A model generated the notes under the pieces. The model did no database searches. It was not told where the DNA came from and was given only the letters and a program-made list of their open reading frames with translations. Shown in pieces: positions 1-10,492 of a DNA stretch of 64,000 nucleotides (position 1 is its first letter; each line of letters begins with the position of its first letter). This DNA is from Fen-1301 sp963786395 (GTDB taxonomy: Bacteria; Bacteroidota; Ignavibacteria; Ignavibacteriales; Ignavibacteriaceae): positions 62,001 to 126,000 of the forward strand of contig CAWAZD010000014.1 in NCBI GenBank assembly GCA_963786395.1, given 5' to 3'. A program made the position numbers and the translations under genes.

Positions 1-708
1 TTGCCGGATGACAGCAGGTTTGGATCTCAATTAAATGTAGGCGCCGGCGTTGAGTTCAAGATATACCGTGACTGGAGTGTTACCGGTGAATTTGGTTATC
101 ATGTTACAAACAATTCAGAACTTGACGGAACAATTAGTCCCGCTGAGTTGAATGGCAGAGATGCATATATGGTTCTTAGCGCCGGAGTAAATTACTTTTT
201 TGATAAAGGCGAACCATCTAAAATGTGTGAACCTTGTAAAGGTTTAAGTGAAAAAGTATGTCCCGACCTGACTGACTATAACAGAATTGAAGAAATGATA
301 GTTAAGCATATACCAAAAGAAGTTATTAAAGAAGTTGTTGTAGATAAATATATCGTAGCAGTTTCAAATGACAGATTGGTTTTAATAGGAGTAAATTTCG
401 CGTTTGATAAATCGGATCTTTTACCGGAGTCATATCCAGTACTTGACCAATCAGTTAAGTTGTTGAATGACAAGCCGGAGATAAATGTAGAGATTGAAGG
501 ATATACTGATTACGTTGGTACTGATGCATATAACCAGACTCTTTCAGTAGAAAGAGCTCAAACGGTAAAGACTTATCTTGTTTCAAAAGGGATAAGTGAA
601 ACCAGACTTACAGTAGTTGGTTATGGAAAGAACAATCCTGTTGCAGATAATAACACGGATGAAGGAAGAAGAATGAACAGACGAATCGTCTTTAAGATTA
701 TAAAATAG
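1..708 (+). CDS. OmpA-family outer-membrane protein, 5'-truncated by window edge
   Basis: The frame is open at base 1, so the true start lies outside the window and the TTG at position 1 is not trusted. Residues about 1-75 resemble the end of an outer-membrane beta-barrel (alternating aromatic strands, VNYFF). A short linker with a CEPC motif follows, then an OmpA/MotB peptidoglycan-binding domain at about 125-235. That domain shows the FAFDKSDL start, the GYTDYVGT loop, the SVERAQTVKTYL helix and the NRRIVF end, including the conserved Asp and Arg that bind diaminopimelate in this family. It probably tethers the outer membrane to peptidoglycan. A hairpin terminator follows at once. The family assignment is firm; the exact porin type cannot be told. 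Confidence 0.9.
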   Translation: MPDDSRFGSQLNVGAGVEFKIYRDWSVTGEFGYHVTNNSELDGTISPAELNGRDAYMVLSAGVNYFFDKGEPSKMCEPCKGLSEKVCPDLTDYNRIEEMIVKHIPKEVIKEVVVDKYIVAVSNDRLVLIGVNFAFDKSDLLPESYPVLDQSVKLLNDKPEINVEIEGYTDYVGTDAYNQTLSVERAQTVKTYLVSKGISETRLTVVGYGKNNPVADNNTDEGRRMNRRIVFKIIK

Positions 709-731
709 TTAGACCTTTAATTAAACAACCG

Positions 732-766
732 AAGTCCCTGGAACATGCAGTTACAGGGACTTTTAT
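732..766 (+). terminator. Rho-independent terminator after ompA-like gene
   Basis: A 9-bp perfect stem (AAGTCCCTG at 732-740 with CAGGGACTT at 754-762), a 13-nt loop and a T-rich tail lie 24 nt after the stop codon. Confidence 0.8.
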
Positions 767-938
767 TATGCTCTCTCAAAAGGAGTAGTTCCTTTTTCAT
801 CCCTTTGCACTATTGTCCAAACTTAAATTACTTTGTATTATTCAAGCATAAATTTAAGAAACAATTTTTTTAATATGCACTGTTTTTTCATGAGTTTATC
901 ATAGATGAAACAGCTCAATAAAATAAAGGATAAATATT

Positions 939-1478
939 ATGCGTTATATTTTTTTAGCAGCTACAGTACTAATGTTATGGGGGTTTTCGGGTACCTCATA
1001 TGCACAGATACATATCAATGCCAATTTAAATCTTGGCAGCCAACCAGTTTGGGGACCAACCGGTTATGATTATGTAGAGAATTATTATATGCCGGATATT
1101 GAGGTTTATTATAATGTTCCATCTCATCGTTATTATTATAATGAAAACGGGCGCTGGATTTACAGTTCAAACATGCCTGCACGTTATCGTAACTATGATC
1201 TCTATAATTCTCACAAAGTAGTAATTAATGATCGTAATCCCTGGAGAAATCATGACAATTATAGAAATCAATATTCATCATTCAGAGGTCAGCGCGATCA
1301 GCAGCCCATCCGTGACAGCCATGAGTCTAAATATTTTGTGAATAAAAATCATCCTCAGCATAATACATATATACAGCAGCAGAAGCATGACAACGGAAAC
1401 CACTTTGGTCAGAACAAAGGCAATAAGGGTAATAACGGAAATGGTAAAGGCAACAAGGATAACAAAGACAAAAAATAA
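939..1478 (+). CDS. Exported hypothetical protein with Asn/Lys/Gly-rich tail
   Basis: The 179-residue product starts with a clear Sec signal peptide (about residues 1-22, ending SYAQ), so it is exported. The middle, about 23-110, is Tyr- and Trp-rich with motifs such as GPTGYDYVENYY, DIEVYYNVP and GRWIYSSNMPARYRNYDLY. From memory this matches a family of uncharacterised secreted Bacteroidota proteins. The last 70 residues are low-complexity (His/Gln/Asn, then repeated GNKGN and GKGNKDNKDKK) and should be disordered and basic. The gene stands alone between two terminators and is probably monocistronic. An AAAGGA ribosome site precedes the ATG. No function can be assigned. Confidence 0.75.
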   Translation: MRYIFLAATVLMLWGFSGTSYAQIHINANLNLGSQPVWGPTGYDYVENYYMPDIEVYYNVPSHRYYYNENGRWIYSSNMPARYRNYDLYNSHKVVINDRNPWRNHDNYRNQYSSFRGQRDQQPIRDSHESKYFVNKNHPQHNTYIQQQKHDNGNHFGQNKGNKGNNGNGKGNKDNKDKK

Positions 1479-1501
1479 TCTGACTCTATCATAATAGTAA
1501 G

Positions 1502-1551
1502 ATACCTGTTTTGAATTGACTGTGAAACTTCATTTCGAAACAGGTATTTTT
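1502..1551 (+). terminator. Terminator after exported hypothetical gene
   Basis: Stem ATACCTGTTT (1502-1511) pairs with AAACAGGTAT (1538-1547), followed by TTTTAT. The loop is long (26 nt), but the 10-bp stem is perfect. Confidence 0.7.
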
Positions 1552-1856
1552 ATGACCTAACCGAATTTTGTTAATACGGCTATTAGGGCGTAATAATATT
1601 CTGAAAGAAATATGTTGAAAGTTAGAAAGTGGGCAGAAGGAAAAGGCGTTACTTAGTCGTTGCTTAGCCGTTAGTAAGGTGTTGGGTGGGGGATTGAATT
1701 AGGAAGATAAAAATCGGGCGGTCGGTAAATTTTACCAATTTTTCAGCCAAACAGCCGAAAAAAAAGTACCCCTCTATTTATTAATACCAAAAACACCCGT
1801 TTTTTGCCACGGTTTTTTGAAGAATTAATATTGCGATGACATCCGTCACATAATGA
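1552..1856. other. Intergenic region without a gene
   Basis: No plausible ORF on either strand. It contains a degenerate short-repeat stretch around 1644-1680 (variants of CGTTANTTAG/GTTGCTTAGCCGTTAG), a small inverted repeat GGTAAA-T-TTTACC at 1724-1736 and homopolymer-rich DNA near 1757-1817. It separates convergent transcription units. Confidence 0.6.
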
Positions 1857-3157
1857 TTACCGGATTATCTTCTTAATCAGTTTAGGTCCCTTAACTTTCT
1901 TATTAGAAAATTCAACCGCCTTTAGCAATCTTTCCTTGCCAGCGGCAAGCTTAGATTTTGAGTCAGAATATAATTCTGCAATTACATCCCCCCTCTTACA
2001 GGCATCACCGATTTTCTTCCTGAAAATAATTCCTGCCTTATGATCAATGACATCTTCTTTAGTCATTCTGCCGGCTCCAAGTTCAAGAGCGGCCATACCA
2101 ATTTCCAAATTATTAACGCTGCTTAAGAATCCACCTTTACAATAAACTGTTTCTGAAAATTTAGACTTCGGATATTTACCCGGATTCTCAATTACATCGA
2201 TCTTTCCATATTGAATCTTTACAAGATCCACAAATTTATTATATGCTTTCCCGCTGTTAATCATTTCCTTTGAGATTTCAATGCCTTCTTCAATTGAAGA
2301 AGCTTTCTTGCCGAGATAAATCATTGCGCCGGCGAGAGAAAGGCATAATTCATAAAGGTCGCCTTTCGCTTCACCTTTCAAGACAAGTACAGATTCATAA
2401 ACTTCAAACCAGTTACCGATGTAATTTCCGAGCGGTTGATTCATATCGGTAATAAATCCAATCACTTCTTTTTAAAAGCCTTGGCTGTGTTGATTAATGA
2501 ATTAGCAAGAATCTCTGCATCCTTCATACTCTTCATGAAAGCACCGCTGCCTGTTTTAATATCAAGCACCAGTCCATCAATACCTTCTGCGAGTTTCTTG
2601 CTCATTATGCTTGCGGTAATGAGAGGGATAGATTCAACCGTACCGGTAACATCACGCAGCGAATAGATCACCTTGTCAGCAGGGGCAATCTCTTTAGTTT
2701 GTCCAATCAAAACGACACCACATTTCTTAACTGCATTTTTATATTCTGATAATGAAAGGTCCGTTCTAAATCCGGGAATAGATTCAAGTTTATCGAGAGT
2801 ACCTCCGGTATGTCCAAGACCTCTTCCGGAAATCATAGGTACGGGCACACCAGCGGCAGCCGCAATAGGAGCTATTATTAAAGATGTTTTATCGCCTATT
2901 CCGCCGGTAGAATGTTTATCAACCTTGACACCTTTAATAGCGGATAAATCAATAACCTTTCCGCTGTATAACATAGCTTCTGTCAAACAAGCTGTTTCGT
3001 TGACAGTCATACCATTTATAAACGCCGCCATTAAAAAAGCAGAGAACTGGTAATCAGGGATTTTATTTTTCGTAAAAGCCGAAACTATAAAATTTATTTC
3101 TTCACGGGACAATTCAATCTTATCCCTTTTCTTCTTTATTACTTCTATTACATTCAT
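1857..3157 (-). CDS. deoA: Pyrimidine-nucleoside (thymidine) phosphorylase, one frameshift
   Basis: This enzyme splits pyrimidine nucleosides into base plus (deoxy)ribose-1-phosphate for nucleoside salvage. The N-terminal 231 codons (2462-3157) carry the family signature: KHSTGGIGDK at the phosphate site, SGRGLGHTGGT, and the KTGSGAFM stretch. The C-terminal 202 codons (1857-2465) complete the alpha/beta domain and the PYNP C-terminal domain. The frames meet at an A-run around 2466-2475 (minus-strand AAAAAGAAG). Adding one A restores KKEVIGFITDMNQPLG across the joint. The two parts sum to 433 residues, the normal family length, so the break is most likely a homopolymer indel. It is transcribed divergently from aspS. 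Confidence 0.9.
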
Positions 3158-3290
3158 TTTAAACTTCTTTTATTATCAGAGGAACGAAATTACAAAAAGA
3201 AGATATATAATGCTATTCTACTTTCAATTTTTCCTATAAATGAGTATCTTAATTTTCTTATTTTTTTATAAACAAAACGCTTGAAAGTAA

Positions 3291-5039
3291 ATGTTATTCA
3301 GACAAAGAACGCATAATTGCGGAGAGTTAAGAGAAAAGAACATCGGTGAGAAAGTGGTGTTAAACGGATGGGTCGATACGAGACGCGACCTTGGCGGTAT
3401 TATATTCATTGAAATGAGAGACCGTTATGGAATTACTCAGATTGTTTTTGAACCGACATATAATTCCTCAGTTCATCAAGAGGGAAAAGATCTCCGCAGT
3501 GAATTCGTTATTTCAGTTGAAGGAACGGTGAGAAAAAGACCTGCCGGAACCGAAAACGCAGAACTTGAAACAGGTCTGGTTGATGTTATGGTAGATAAAC
3601 TTGTTATTCTTAATCGAAGCTAAAACTCCTCCTTTCCCGATAAAGGATGACGTAGAAGTAAGTGAGGATACAAGATTAAAATACCGGTATCTCGATCTCC
3701 GCAGACCAAAGATTCAGAAGAACCTTATACTTCGTCATAAGATGGCGATACTTGCAAGAGAATATTTTGATAAGAATAATTTTATTGAAGTTGAAACTCC
3801 TGTATTAATGAAAAGTACACCTGAAGGTGCCCGCGATTTTCTTGTACCAAGCAGAGTTCATAAAGGAAAATTCTTTGCACTTCCGCAATCACCTCAACAA
3901 TACAAACAAATTTTAATGGTCTCGGGTATAGATCGTTATTTCCAGATCGTTAAATGTTTCCGTGATGAAGACCTCCGAGCAGACCGCCAGCTTGAATTTA
4001 CTCAGATAGATGTCGAGATGTCTTTTGTTGAACAGGAAAATATATTTGAAATTGTCGAAGGTCTGATGAAGTTGTATTACAAGGAAGTCTGGAAAAAGGA
4101 ACTATCACTGCCTCTTCCCCGGTTAACTTTCGACGAAGCAATGGAGAGATATGGCAGCGATAAGCCCGACCTTAGATGCAGTCTTGAAATGGTAACTCTT
4201 AATGATGTTTTTGCAAATACTTCATTTAAAGTATTCCAGGATCAGGTTAAAGGAACCGGAATTATTACAGGACTACTCGCACCCGGCTGCGGTGAGTATA
4301 CAAGAAACCAGCTGGATGTACTTACTGACTTTGTTAAAAAACTTGGAGCCGGCGGGCTCATATGGATGCGTGTTAAAGATAATGAACTTGAAGCCCCGAT
4401 AGCGAAGTTCTTAAGATGATGAAGAAAAGTCTAATATTATTTCAAAACTTAATGCTAAACCGGGCGACTTATTATTTATTATTTCGGGTCCAAAATTAAA
4501 AGCATTGAACATCATGGGCTCTACTGCGCATGGAAATGGCTAAAGCGACTTGATTTAATTAAAAAAGACGCTGATCCAAAACTACTCTGGGTTACAGATT
4601 TCCCACTCTTTGAATGGGACGAGGAAACCAAAACGATATTACGCAATGCACCATCCATTTACATCACCGCGGCTTGAAGATGTACCATTCATGGAATCCG
4701 ATCCCGGTAAAGTTAAAGCTAAAGCATATGACCTAGTGCTTAATGGAAGTGAGATTGCCGGTGGAAGTATCAGGATTCATAATGCTGACCTGCAGGCTAA
4801 AATGTTTAAGGCTCTCGGCATAACAGATGAAGAAGCTGAATACAAATTCGGCTTTCTGATGAATGCATTTTAAATATGGCGCGCCTCCTCATGGCGGTGT
4901 AGCATTTGGATTTGACAGATTGGCTATGATCTTTGCTGGTGAAAATTCAATTCGCGAAGTAATTGCATTTCCAAAAACTGCAAGCGCAGTTTCTCTAATG
5001 GACGATTCTCCATCGTTAGTTACGGATAGAGCAGCTTAA
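3291..5039 (+). CDS. aspS: Aspartate--tRNA ligase (aspartyl-tRNA synthetase), multiply frameshifted
   Basis: Class IIb synthetase charging tRNA-Asp. The N-terminal OB-fold anticodon domain is seen at 3291-3590 (GWVDTRRDLGGIIFIEMRD). The catalytic core follows, with motif 2 FRDEDLRADRQLEFTQID, a bacterial-type GAD insertion (MERYGSDKPDLR), and motif 3 near the end (GVAFGFDRLAMIFAGENSIR). The frame changes near 3605, 4412, 4510, 4540, 4623 and 4868, at least six times, yet every segment continues the same protein. For example, WVTDFPLFEWDEETK near 4590-4625 leads into RYYAMHHPFTSPR. The restored length of about 583 residues fits bacterial AspRS. Loss of this gene would be lethal unless another copy exists, so assembly indels are the sensible explanation. 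Confidence 0.93.
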
Positions 5040-5069
5040 AAGATTTGCATATTAAACTAAGATGACACC

Positions 5070-5095
5070 TTACTTTTCTTTGCAAAGAAAAGTAA
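5070..5095. repeat. Perfect 26-bp palindrome
   Basis: TTACTTTTCTTTG followed directly by its reverse complement CAAAGAAAAGTAA, with no spacer, 31 nt after the aspS stop codon. It could be a dispersed palindromic element or a processing or termination structure. I recall similar sequences between genes in unrelated genomes but cannot verify this here. Confidence 0.7.
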
Positions 5096-5183
5096 CAAAA
5101 GAAATATTGGCTGTAAATCATTTGCTAAAAATTCAGCACTCCGTTTATACAATTTGTAAATTCATACTGGCGGAAATAAACTC

Positions 5184-5205
5184 GCTCCGACTTAGAAGTC
5201 GGAGC
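5184..5205. repeat. Hairpin, 10-bp stem with 2-nt loop
   Basis: GCTCCGACTT (5184-5193) and AAGTCGGAGC (5196-5205) form a near-perfect palindrome in the aspS downstream region. It has no T-tract, so it does not look like a terminator. Confidence 0.65.
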
Positions 5206-5446
5206 TCAGACATATTTCCTCATCTACTCCATAAGTTTACCAAAATTTATCCTATGCTGAATTTTCTTAACGCAAATAATTTAATGCCGGGAATAAGGAA
5301 CCGAATTTTATTAGATGCAAGCGAATATTGTTAGCTTTAACCCTCTTTTTTGACCGCTTAGCGAATATCCTTTACCAATCAATATTTTTTTATCTATTTT
5401 TTCAGACAAGTCCATTAAATTTTTACCCCACTTTAATGGATGATTT

Positions 5447-5474
5447 GCCCGGCTGCCCTCCGCCGGGCATTTAT
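5447..5474 (+). terminator. Possible terminator hairpin (GC-rich)
   Basis: GCCCGGC (5447-5453) pairs with GCCGGGC (5462-5468), followed by ATTTATATTT. The tail is T-rich but interrupted, so termination is plausible rather than certain. Confidence 0.45.
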
Positions 5475-5634
5475 ATTTCTGTTCAATTCACATGAATTTA
5501 AGGTATTCCCTGATAATATTTAGATAAAATTATTCTTATATAACATTATTAAATACCATTATTTGCTTGACAATCAAATAACATGGGTATAATTTTCTTT
5601 TAATAAGTTATTAATTTTATATTGGATCATAGCT

Positions 5635-8138
5635 ATGTCCAGCCGAAAATCAGTAAACGTAATAGTGGGAATACTTTTCACCTTTTTACTCTCAATCATT
5701 CTTCAAAATTGTAAGTCAGCTGAAACTACAGTTTCCTCTAATCCGGACAATCCTAACGGATCAGTGTCAGTTGTTGTTACCTCTCCTAAAAACGGAGATA
5801 CTCTGAAGGTGGGCTCTTCATTTTACCATACAATGGACAAGTAATCAACATCAAGGATGAAGATCGAATATTCAACTGATTATGGGGCTAACTGGGTGTC
5901 GAATCGCTGATAATGTATCTAAATAATGGAACATATGTTTGGTTCACCGATTCCGAATATGGTAACCTCTCAAGGGAATAATCAGAATCACGACAGATGA
6001 TAATCAGGCAACCGGTATTAGCAGCGGCTCCTTTTTTGTTAATGCCACAGGAGCTTCAACTTCTCAACAAATAAAGGTAATCAGCCCCAATGGCGGTGAA
6101 AGCTGGTTCGGAAATTCAAGCCAAACAATTATCTGGTACAACTCTTTGATTGATTCTGTAAAAATTGAATATACTATAGATAATGGAAATAGCTGGACAA
6201 CAATTATTAAAAGCACGCCGGGTACAGGATTTTACCAATGGAATCCTATCCCTAATATTCCTTCGAATCTTGCAAGGATAAGAATTTCAGATGCTGCTGA
6301 TGGTACACCATCTGCAGTCAGCGATTCGGTTTTTTCAATACCGCCACAACCGCCTCTTAATGTAATAACTCCGGGCGGCGGGGAGACCTGGATATCGGGG
6401 TCAAAGCAAACGATCCGCTGGAACTCATTGAGTAAAATAAAACCAGGTGGAAACCAAATTCAAAAATATCTTAAAGGTTCTCCGTATTTCACTCAGACTA
6501 TAGCAAATATTAAAATAGAATTTACAACTAATGATGGGTCTACATGGTCCACAATTATAGCAAGTACGCCTAATAATGGTTCATATGACTGGAATCCCAT
6601 TCCATCTTTAAACTCCTCTCTTTGTCGTATAAAGATAAGTGATGCAGACCAGGGTGTACCTTTTGCTATCTCCAAAAATTTTGTAATTACTAATCAGATT
6701 GTTAAAACTCTGACACTTCTTTCACCGGTCGGTGGAGAGACCTGGGATGTGGGAACAAGTCATAATATTACGTGGACGGCAACTTCGGTTAATGCTGTTA
6801 AAATTGAATTTACATCTAATAATGGAATTGACTGGAATTTAATAGTGGCGAGTGTTTCCGGTTCAGGTTCTTACACCTGGTCAATTCCAGATATAAATTC
6901 CACTCTATGTAAAGTCAGAATTTCTGATGCTACTGATGGCAGCTCATCAGATGTAAGCGGCAATGTTTTCACTATTAAACCCGTTTCCACAATCGCAGTT
7001 ACAGCTCCGGCTGCCGGTGATGTATATGTGGCAGGTGATCCGGTAAATATTAGATGGACATCTACGGGAATCCAAAATGTTAAAATTGAATATACTACCA
7101 ATAATGGACTTCTTAATACTGACTGGCATAGTCTTGTTGATAATACTCCAAGCAACGGGCTTTTTGTATCTAGTTTCTCTATCCCTACAAATCAATACAG
7201 GGTCAGAATCAGTGAGGCATTAACTGGATCGCCTATGGCTTATAGCAATGGCGTCTTTACAGTTTCTCCTCAACCGGTTAGAACTGTTACGGTGACTTCG
7301 CCTAATGGAGGGGAAAACTGGCTTGTCGGTACCACTAATGAAATCAGATGGGTATCAACTAATATTGACTCTGTGAAACTGGAGTATACAATAGATGGCG
7401 GAGCGGTTTGGAATACCATAATTGCTAGCACGCCAAGTAATGGTTTGTATAATTGGAATATCCCGAATACCAGCTTCAGATCTGATCTCTGTCAAATCAG
7501 AGTTAGTAATACTAAGCGGGCACACCGTCTGATATTTCCGATGGCTATTTCTCAATCCATCCTAATTCTAAACTCCTTAGATGGGTGTTCCCTAATGGCG
7601 GCGAATTTATTTGCAGGATTACACTATAACATGGACTTCTGCTGGATGTTGCTAATGTAAATATTGAATACACTGACGATAACGGTAATACATGGAATCC
7701 TGTTGTAAGCAATTATCATTCAACAGGAGCATATATTGGATACTGCCATTTAGCCAGCCCTCTACTCTGGCACGTATTAGAATCTATGATTCAAGCGATC
7801 CTACTATTACAGATATGAGTGATTCTTATTTCTTACTCCATATAAAACAAGGAATTAGAATATATTAATCCGTCAGCGAATATTCTTCAGATGCCGTTGG
7901 TTCAAATATGAATATCTCATGGACCGGCGATAATAAGATAACCTCTGTTAAAATTGAATACTGGAGCGATAATACTAAACGATGGAACCTTATTGCCGAT
8001 AATATTTTTAGTACTTATAAAAAAGTAAACAATTATTTGTGGAAAGGAATCACAGGAGACAGAGGAAATATTCAAATCAGAATATCTGATTCAAAAGGAA
8101 AGTTTTCTGCTAAAAGCAATACGGTTAATATTAATTAG
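5635..8138 (+). CDS. Ig-like repeat surface lipoprotein, frameshifted
   Basis: The start encodes a lipoprotein signal peptide (ILFTFLLSIILQNC, Cys at about residue 23), so the protein should be lipid-anchored. The rest is at least seven copies of a beta-sandwich repeat of about 85-95 residues. Its consensus elements are GGETW..G, I.W.S..I..VKIEYT.DNG..W, I.ASTP..G.Y.WNIP, C.IRISDA.DG and VF.I. One uninterrupted block spans 6146-7660; the first repeats (5770-6145) and last repeats (7660-8138) are in other frames. Frame changes lie near 5840, 5960, 7530, 7610 and 7740. Such repeats occur in secreted Bacteroidota/Ignavibacteria proteins and suggest adhesion or a structural scaffold. No catalytic domain or type IX tail is seen at the end. 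Confidence 0.7.
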
Positions 8139-8175
8139 CACTGGCTTTCTGGAATCTATTGCGTTTTTTTATGAG

Positions 8176-8205
8176 CTGCCGGGGATGATCCCCGGCAGTA
8201 CTTTT
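8176..8205 (+). terminator. Strong terminator after Ig-repeat gene
   Basis: CTGCCGGGGA (8176-8185) pairs perfectly with TCCCCGGCAG (8189-8198) around a TGA loop, followed by TACTTTTATT. A second AT-rich inverted repeat (AGTACTTTT/AAAAGTACT) overlaps its 3' side at 8198-8218. Confidence 0.8.
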
Positions 8206-8309
8206 ATTAAAAGTACTATTAAAACTAATTGTTCCTTTTTACACAGCCTCTTATGTGAAAAATTATTATACTATTAAACTGAAAAGATAATTTTATTTTT
8301 GGAGAATAT

Positions 8310-8661
8310 ATGGCTACTGAGTTTATTGCGCATGTTGAAATACCCGTAAAAGATACAGAAAGATCTGCTGACTTTTACAACAAACTCTTCGGCTGGGATT
8401 TTCGTCCTTTTGGAAGAGGATACCATCTATACAATACTCATAAAGGTTTCACGGTAGGATTGAGAAAAGCTGATAACATCTCTACCGGAGATACAACCAT
8501 TTTTCATCTGAGAATTAATGGTATTGAGGATTATTTAAATAAGGCAAAAGAAACTTGGTGGAGAAATATTTCGCGGTAAAACTATAATCCCGGCTATGGG
8601 TCATTATGCACTTATTAAAGATATTGATGGAAATATTATCGGTTTATTTCAGGGTAATTGA
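8310..8661 (+). CDS. VOC/glyoxalase-fold protein, one frameshift
   Basis: A small vicinal-oxygen-chelate protein. MATEFIAHVEIPVKDTERSADFYNKLFGWDF is the classic opening beta-alpha-beta unit, with its metal-ligand-type His in AHVEIP. The frame breaks near 8550: removing one A from the GAAACTTGG context restores KELGGEIFRGKTIIPAMGHYALIKDIDGNIIGLFQGN, ending TGA at 8661. That gives about 117 residues, the normal single-domain length. The restored end carries the typical DIDGNIIGL strand. The family is functionally broad (isomerases, dioxygenases, resistance proteins), so the substrate is unknown. A GGAG ribosome site lies just ahead of the ATG. Confidence 0.8.
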
Positions 8662-8768
8662 TTCTTTCTTAATTTATTATTGGTGATATTAATAACCTGT
8701 TGTCATTTAATTACATTGCATATTTAGTGTAAGATTTTTATGTTAGTTATTCTATAATTAGGAATTCT

Positions 8769-9446
8769 ATGTTTATTCTTGGTGTTATCATAATTCTCTC
8801 TTATCTGGTTGGTTCCATACCCACAAGTATTATTGTTAGTAAACTCTATAAGGGAATCGATATCCGTAATTACGGAAGTGGTAATGCCGGCGGCACAAAC
8901 GTAATGAGAGTGCTTGGTTGGAAACATGGAGTTTTAGTTATCCTTCTGGACGCATTAAAGGGAGTACTTGCTGTTATCGTAGTTGCAAGACTTCATCAGG
9001 GTGCTGTACCTTTTGAGAATGCCACTCCTTTTGATGATTTTACACTTGTTCAGATTATCGCTGGAATAGCTGCAGTAATTGGTCATATATGGACTGTATT
9101 CGCAGGTTTCAGAGGAGGCAAAGGAATTGCAACAGCCCTTGGCATGCTTTTGATGATTATTACAGTAGATATGCTTGTTGCTGTTGGAATATTTATTATC
9201 GTAGTAACACTTTCCAGATATGTTTCACTCGGTTCAATTATCGCAGCTATCTCTGTCCCTCTGACTCTCATTGTTAGGGAAAATGTTTTTCATGTCGACG
9301 TCCAGGGCTATAATACTTTACTCCCATTTGTTATTATGGTCAGCCTGCTTGTTATATATACCCACAGGAAAAATGTAGTCAGGTTATTAAACGGCAGCGA
9401 ATCAAGGATCAGTTTTTCCAAGAAGAAAACAACCACAGTTATTTAA
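8769..9446 (+). CDS. plsY: Glycerol-3-phosphate acyltransferase PlsY
   Basis: Integral membrane enzyme that transfers the acyl group from acyl-phosphate to glycerol-3-phosphate, the first step of phospholipid synthesis. The 225 residues show the three family motifs: SYLVGSIPTS at the N-terminus, NYGSGNAGGTNVMRVLG (glycerol-3-phosphate site, about residues 37-53) and FRGGKGIATALG (about 115-126). Five or more hydrophobic helices are evident. The stop codon TAA directly abuts the ATG of gpsA. This pairs acyltransfer with synthesis of its substrate sn-glycerol-3-phosphate and implies co-transcription. Confidence 0.95.
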   Translation: MFILGVIIILSYLVGSIPTSIIVSKLYKGIDIRNYGSGNAGGTNVMRVLGWKHGVLVILLDALKGVLAVIVVARLHQGAVPFENATPFDDFTLVQIIAGIAAVIGHIWTVFAGFRGGKGIATALGMLLMIITVDMLVAVGIFIIVVTLSRYVSLGSIIAAISVPLTLIVRENVFHVDVQGYNTLLPFVIMVSLLVIYTHRKNVVRLLNGSESRISFSKKKTTTVI

Positions 9447-10443
9447 ATGAAAATATCTGTCCTTGGAGCCGGAGGCTGGGGAACTACTCTTGCTGTTTTA
9501 CTCCATTACAATGGTCATAACGTAACCCTTTGGGAATATAAAAACAGCTATGCTAAAACGCTGAATAAATCAAGGGAGAATAAACTTTATCTTCCCGGGA
9601 TCAAGATACCGTCTGAAATTATTATTACTCATGATATTAAATTAGCTTCATTCAATCAGAATATGATTGTACTGGCTGTACCCTCTCAATTTTTAAGACA
9701 TGTAATTGAAGAGATTCCGGTATCGGATATTAAAAATACTATAATGGTTAATGTTGCAAAAGGGATTGAGACCAATACAACTTTTACTATGTCCCAAATG
9801 CTTAAGAAGTGTAATGCCTTCTTTGAGCGAAGATCAGCTTGGAATATTATCCGGCCCAAGTCATGCAGAGGAAGTTAGCAGACGAATCCCCACTGCTGTT
9901 GTTGCCGCATCCAAAAATAAAGATACTTCTAAATTTATTCAGTCCGCATTTATTACATCCTACTTCAGAGTTTACTCTTCTATAGATATCCTTGGAGTTG
10001 AACTTGGCGGTGCATTTAAAAACGTTATCGCTATTGGGGCCGGAATTATTGATGGTGCCAAATTTGGTGATAATACTAAAGCCGCAATTATGACAAGAGG
10101 GATAGCGGAAATATCGCGTCTTGGCATTGCCATGGGCGCATTGCCTGAAACTTTTGCCGGGCTTTCCGGGATGGGTGATTTAATTGTAACATGCATGAGC
10201 CGTCATAGCCGTAACAGATATGTGGGTGAGCAAATTGGTGGAGGGAAAAAATTAAAACAGGTGCTCAAATCAATGGATATGGTAGCCGAAGGTATTGAAA
10301 CCAGCCGCTCGGCTTCTCAGCTTGCTAAAAAATATGATGTCGAAACTCCAATAACATTCGAAGTTTATAATATACTCTTTGAAGAAAAAGATCCCGTTAA
10401 AGCAACTACGGATCTTATGACACGTGATATGAAGATGGAGTAG
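9447..10443 (+). CDS. gpsA: Glycerol-3-phosphate dehydrogenase [NAD(P)+], one frameshift
   Basis: Reduces dihydroxyacetone phosphate to sn-glycerol-3-phosphate, the substrate of the upstream PlsY. The Rossmann opening ISVLGAGGWGTTLA (residues 3-16) binds NAD(P)H. VAKGIET and GPSHAEEV follow, and the catalytic domain has GGAFKNVIAIGAGI (with the conserved Lys), the GDNTKAAIMTRG segment and LSGMGDLIVTC. The frame changes near 9808: TMSQMLKK in the first frame continues as VMPSLSEDQLGILSGPSHAEE in the second. Restored length is about 332 residues, normal for GpsA. It starts immediately after the plsY stop codon. Confidence 0.93.
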
Positions 10444-10492
10444 TAAGGGGATTTCATGTCTGAAATTTCTCTAAATTCAAATGATTTAGTGG

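Larger units (their letters stand above)
5040..5634. other. 595-bp intergenic region with several palindromes
   Basis: No believable gene: the longest open frame (5062-5334, 90 codons) begins inside a perfect palindrome and has no recognisable domain. The region holds the 26-bp palindrome at 5070-5095, a 10-bp-stem hairpin at 5184-5205, a 9-bp-stem hairpin (TCCATTAAA/TTTAATGGA, 5411-5440) and a GC-rich hairpin at 5447-5468. The last 150 bases are very AT-rich and probably contain the promoter of the downstream repeat lipoprotein. Confidence 0.6.

Noticed and set aside
5062..5334. 90-codon open frame after aspS
   Set aside because: It begins inside the perfect palindrome at 5070, crosses a second hairpin, has no domain or ribosome site, and reads like translated repeat DNA.
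6871..7195. Antisense open frames within the Ig-repeat gene
   Set aside because: They overlap the repeat protein on the other strand and show no domain; shadows of a repetitive coding region.
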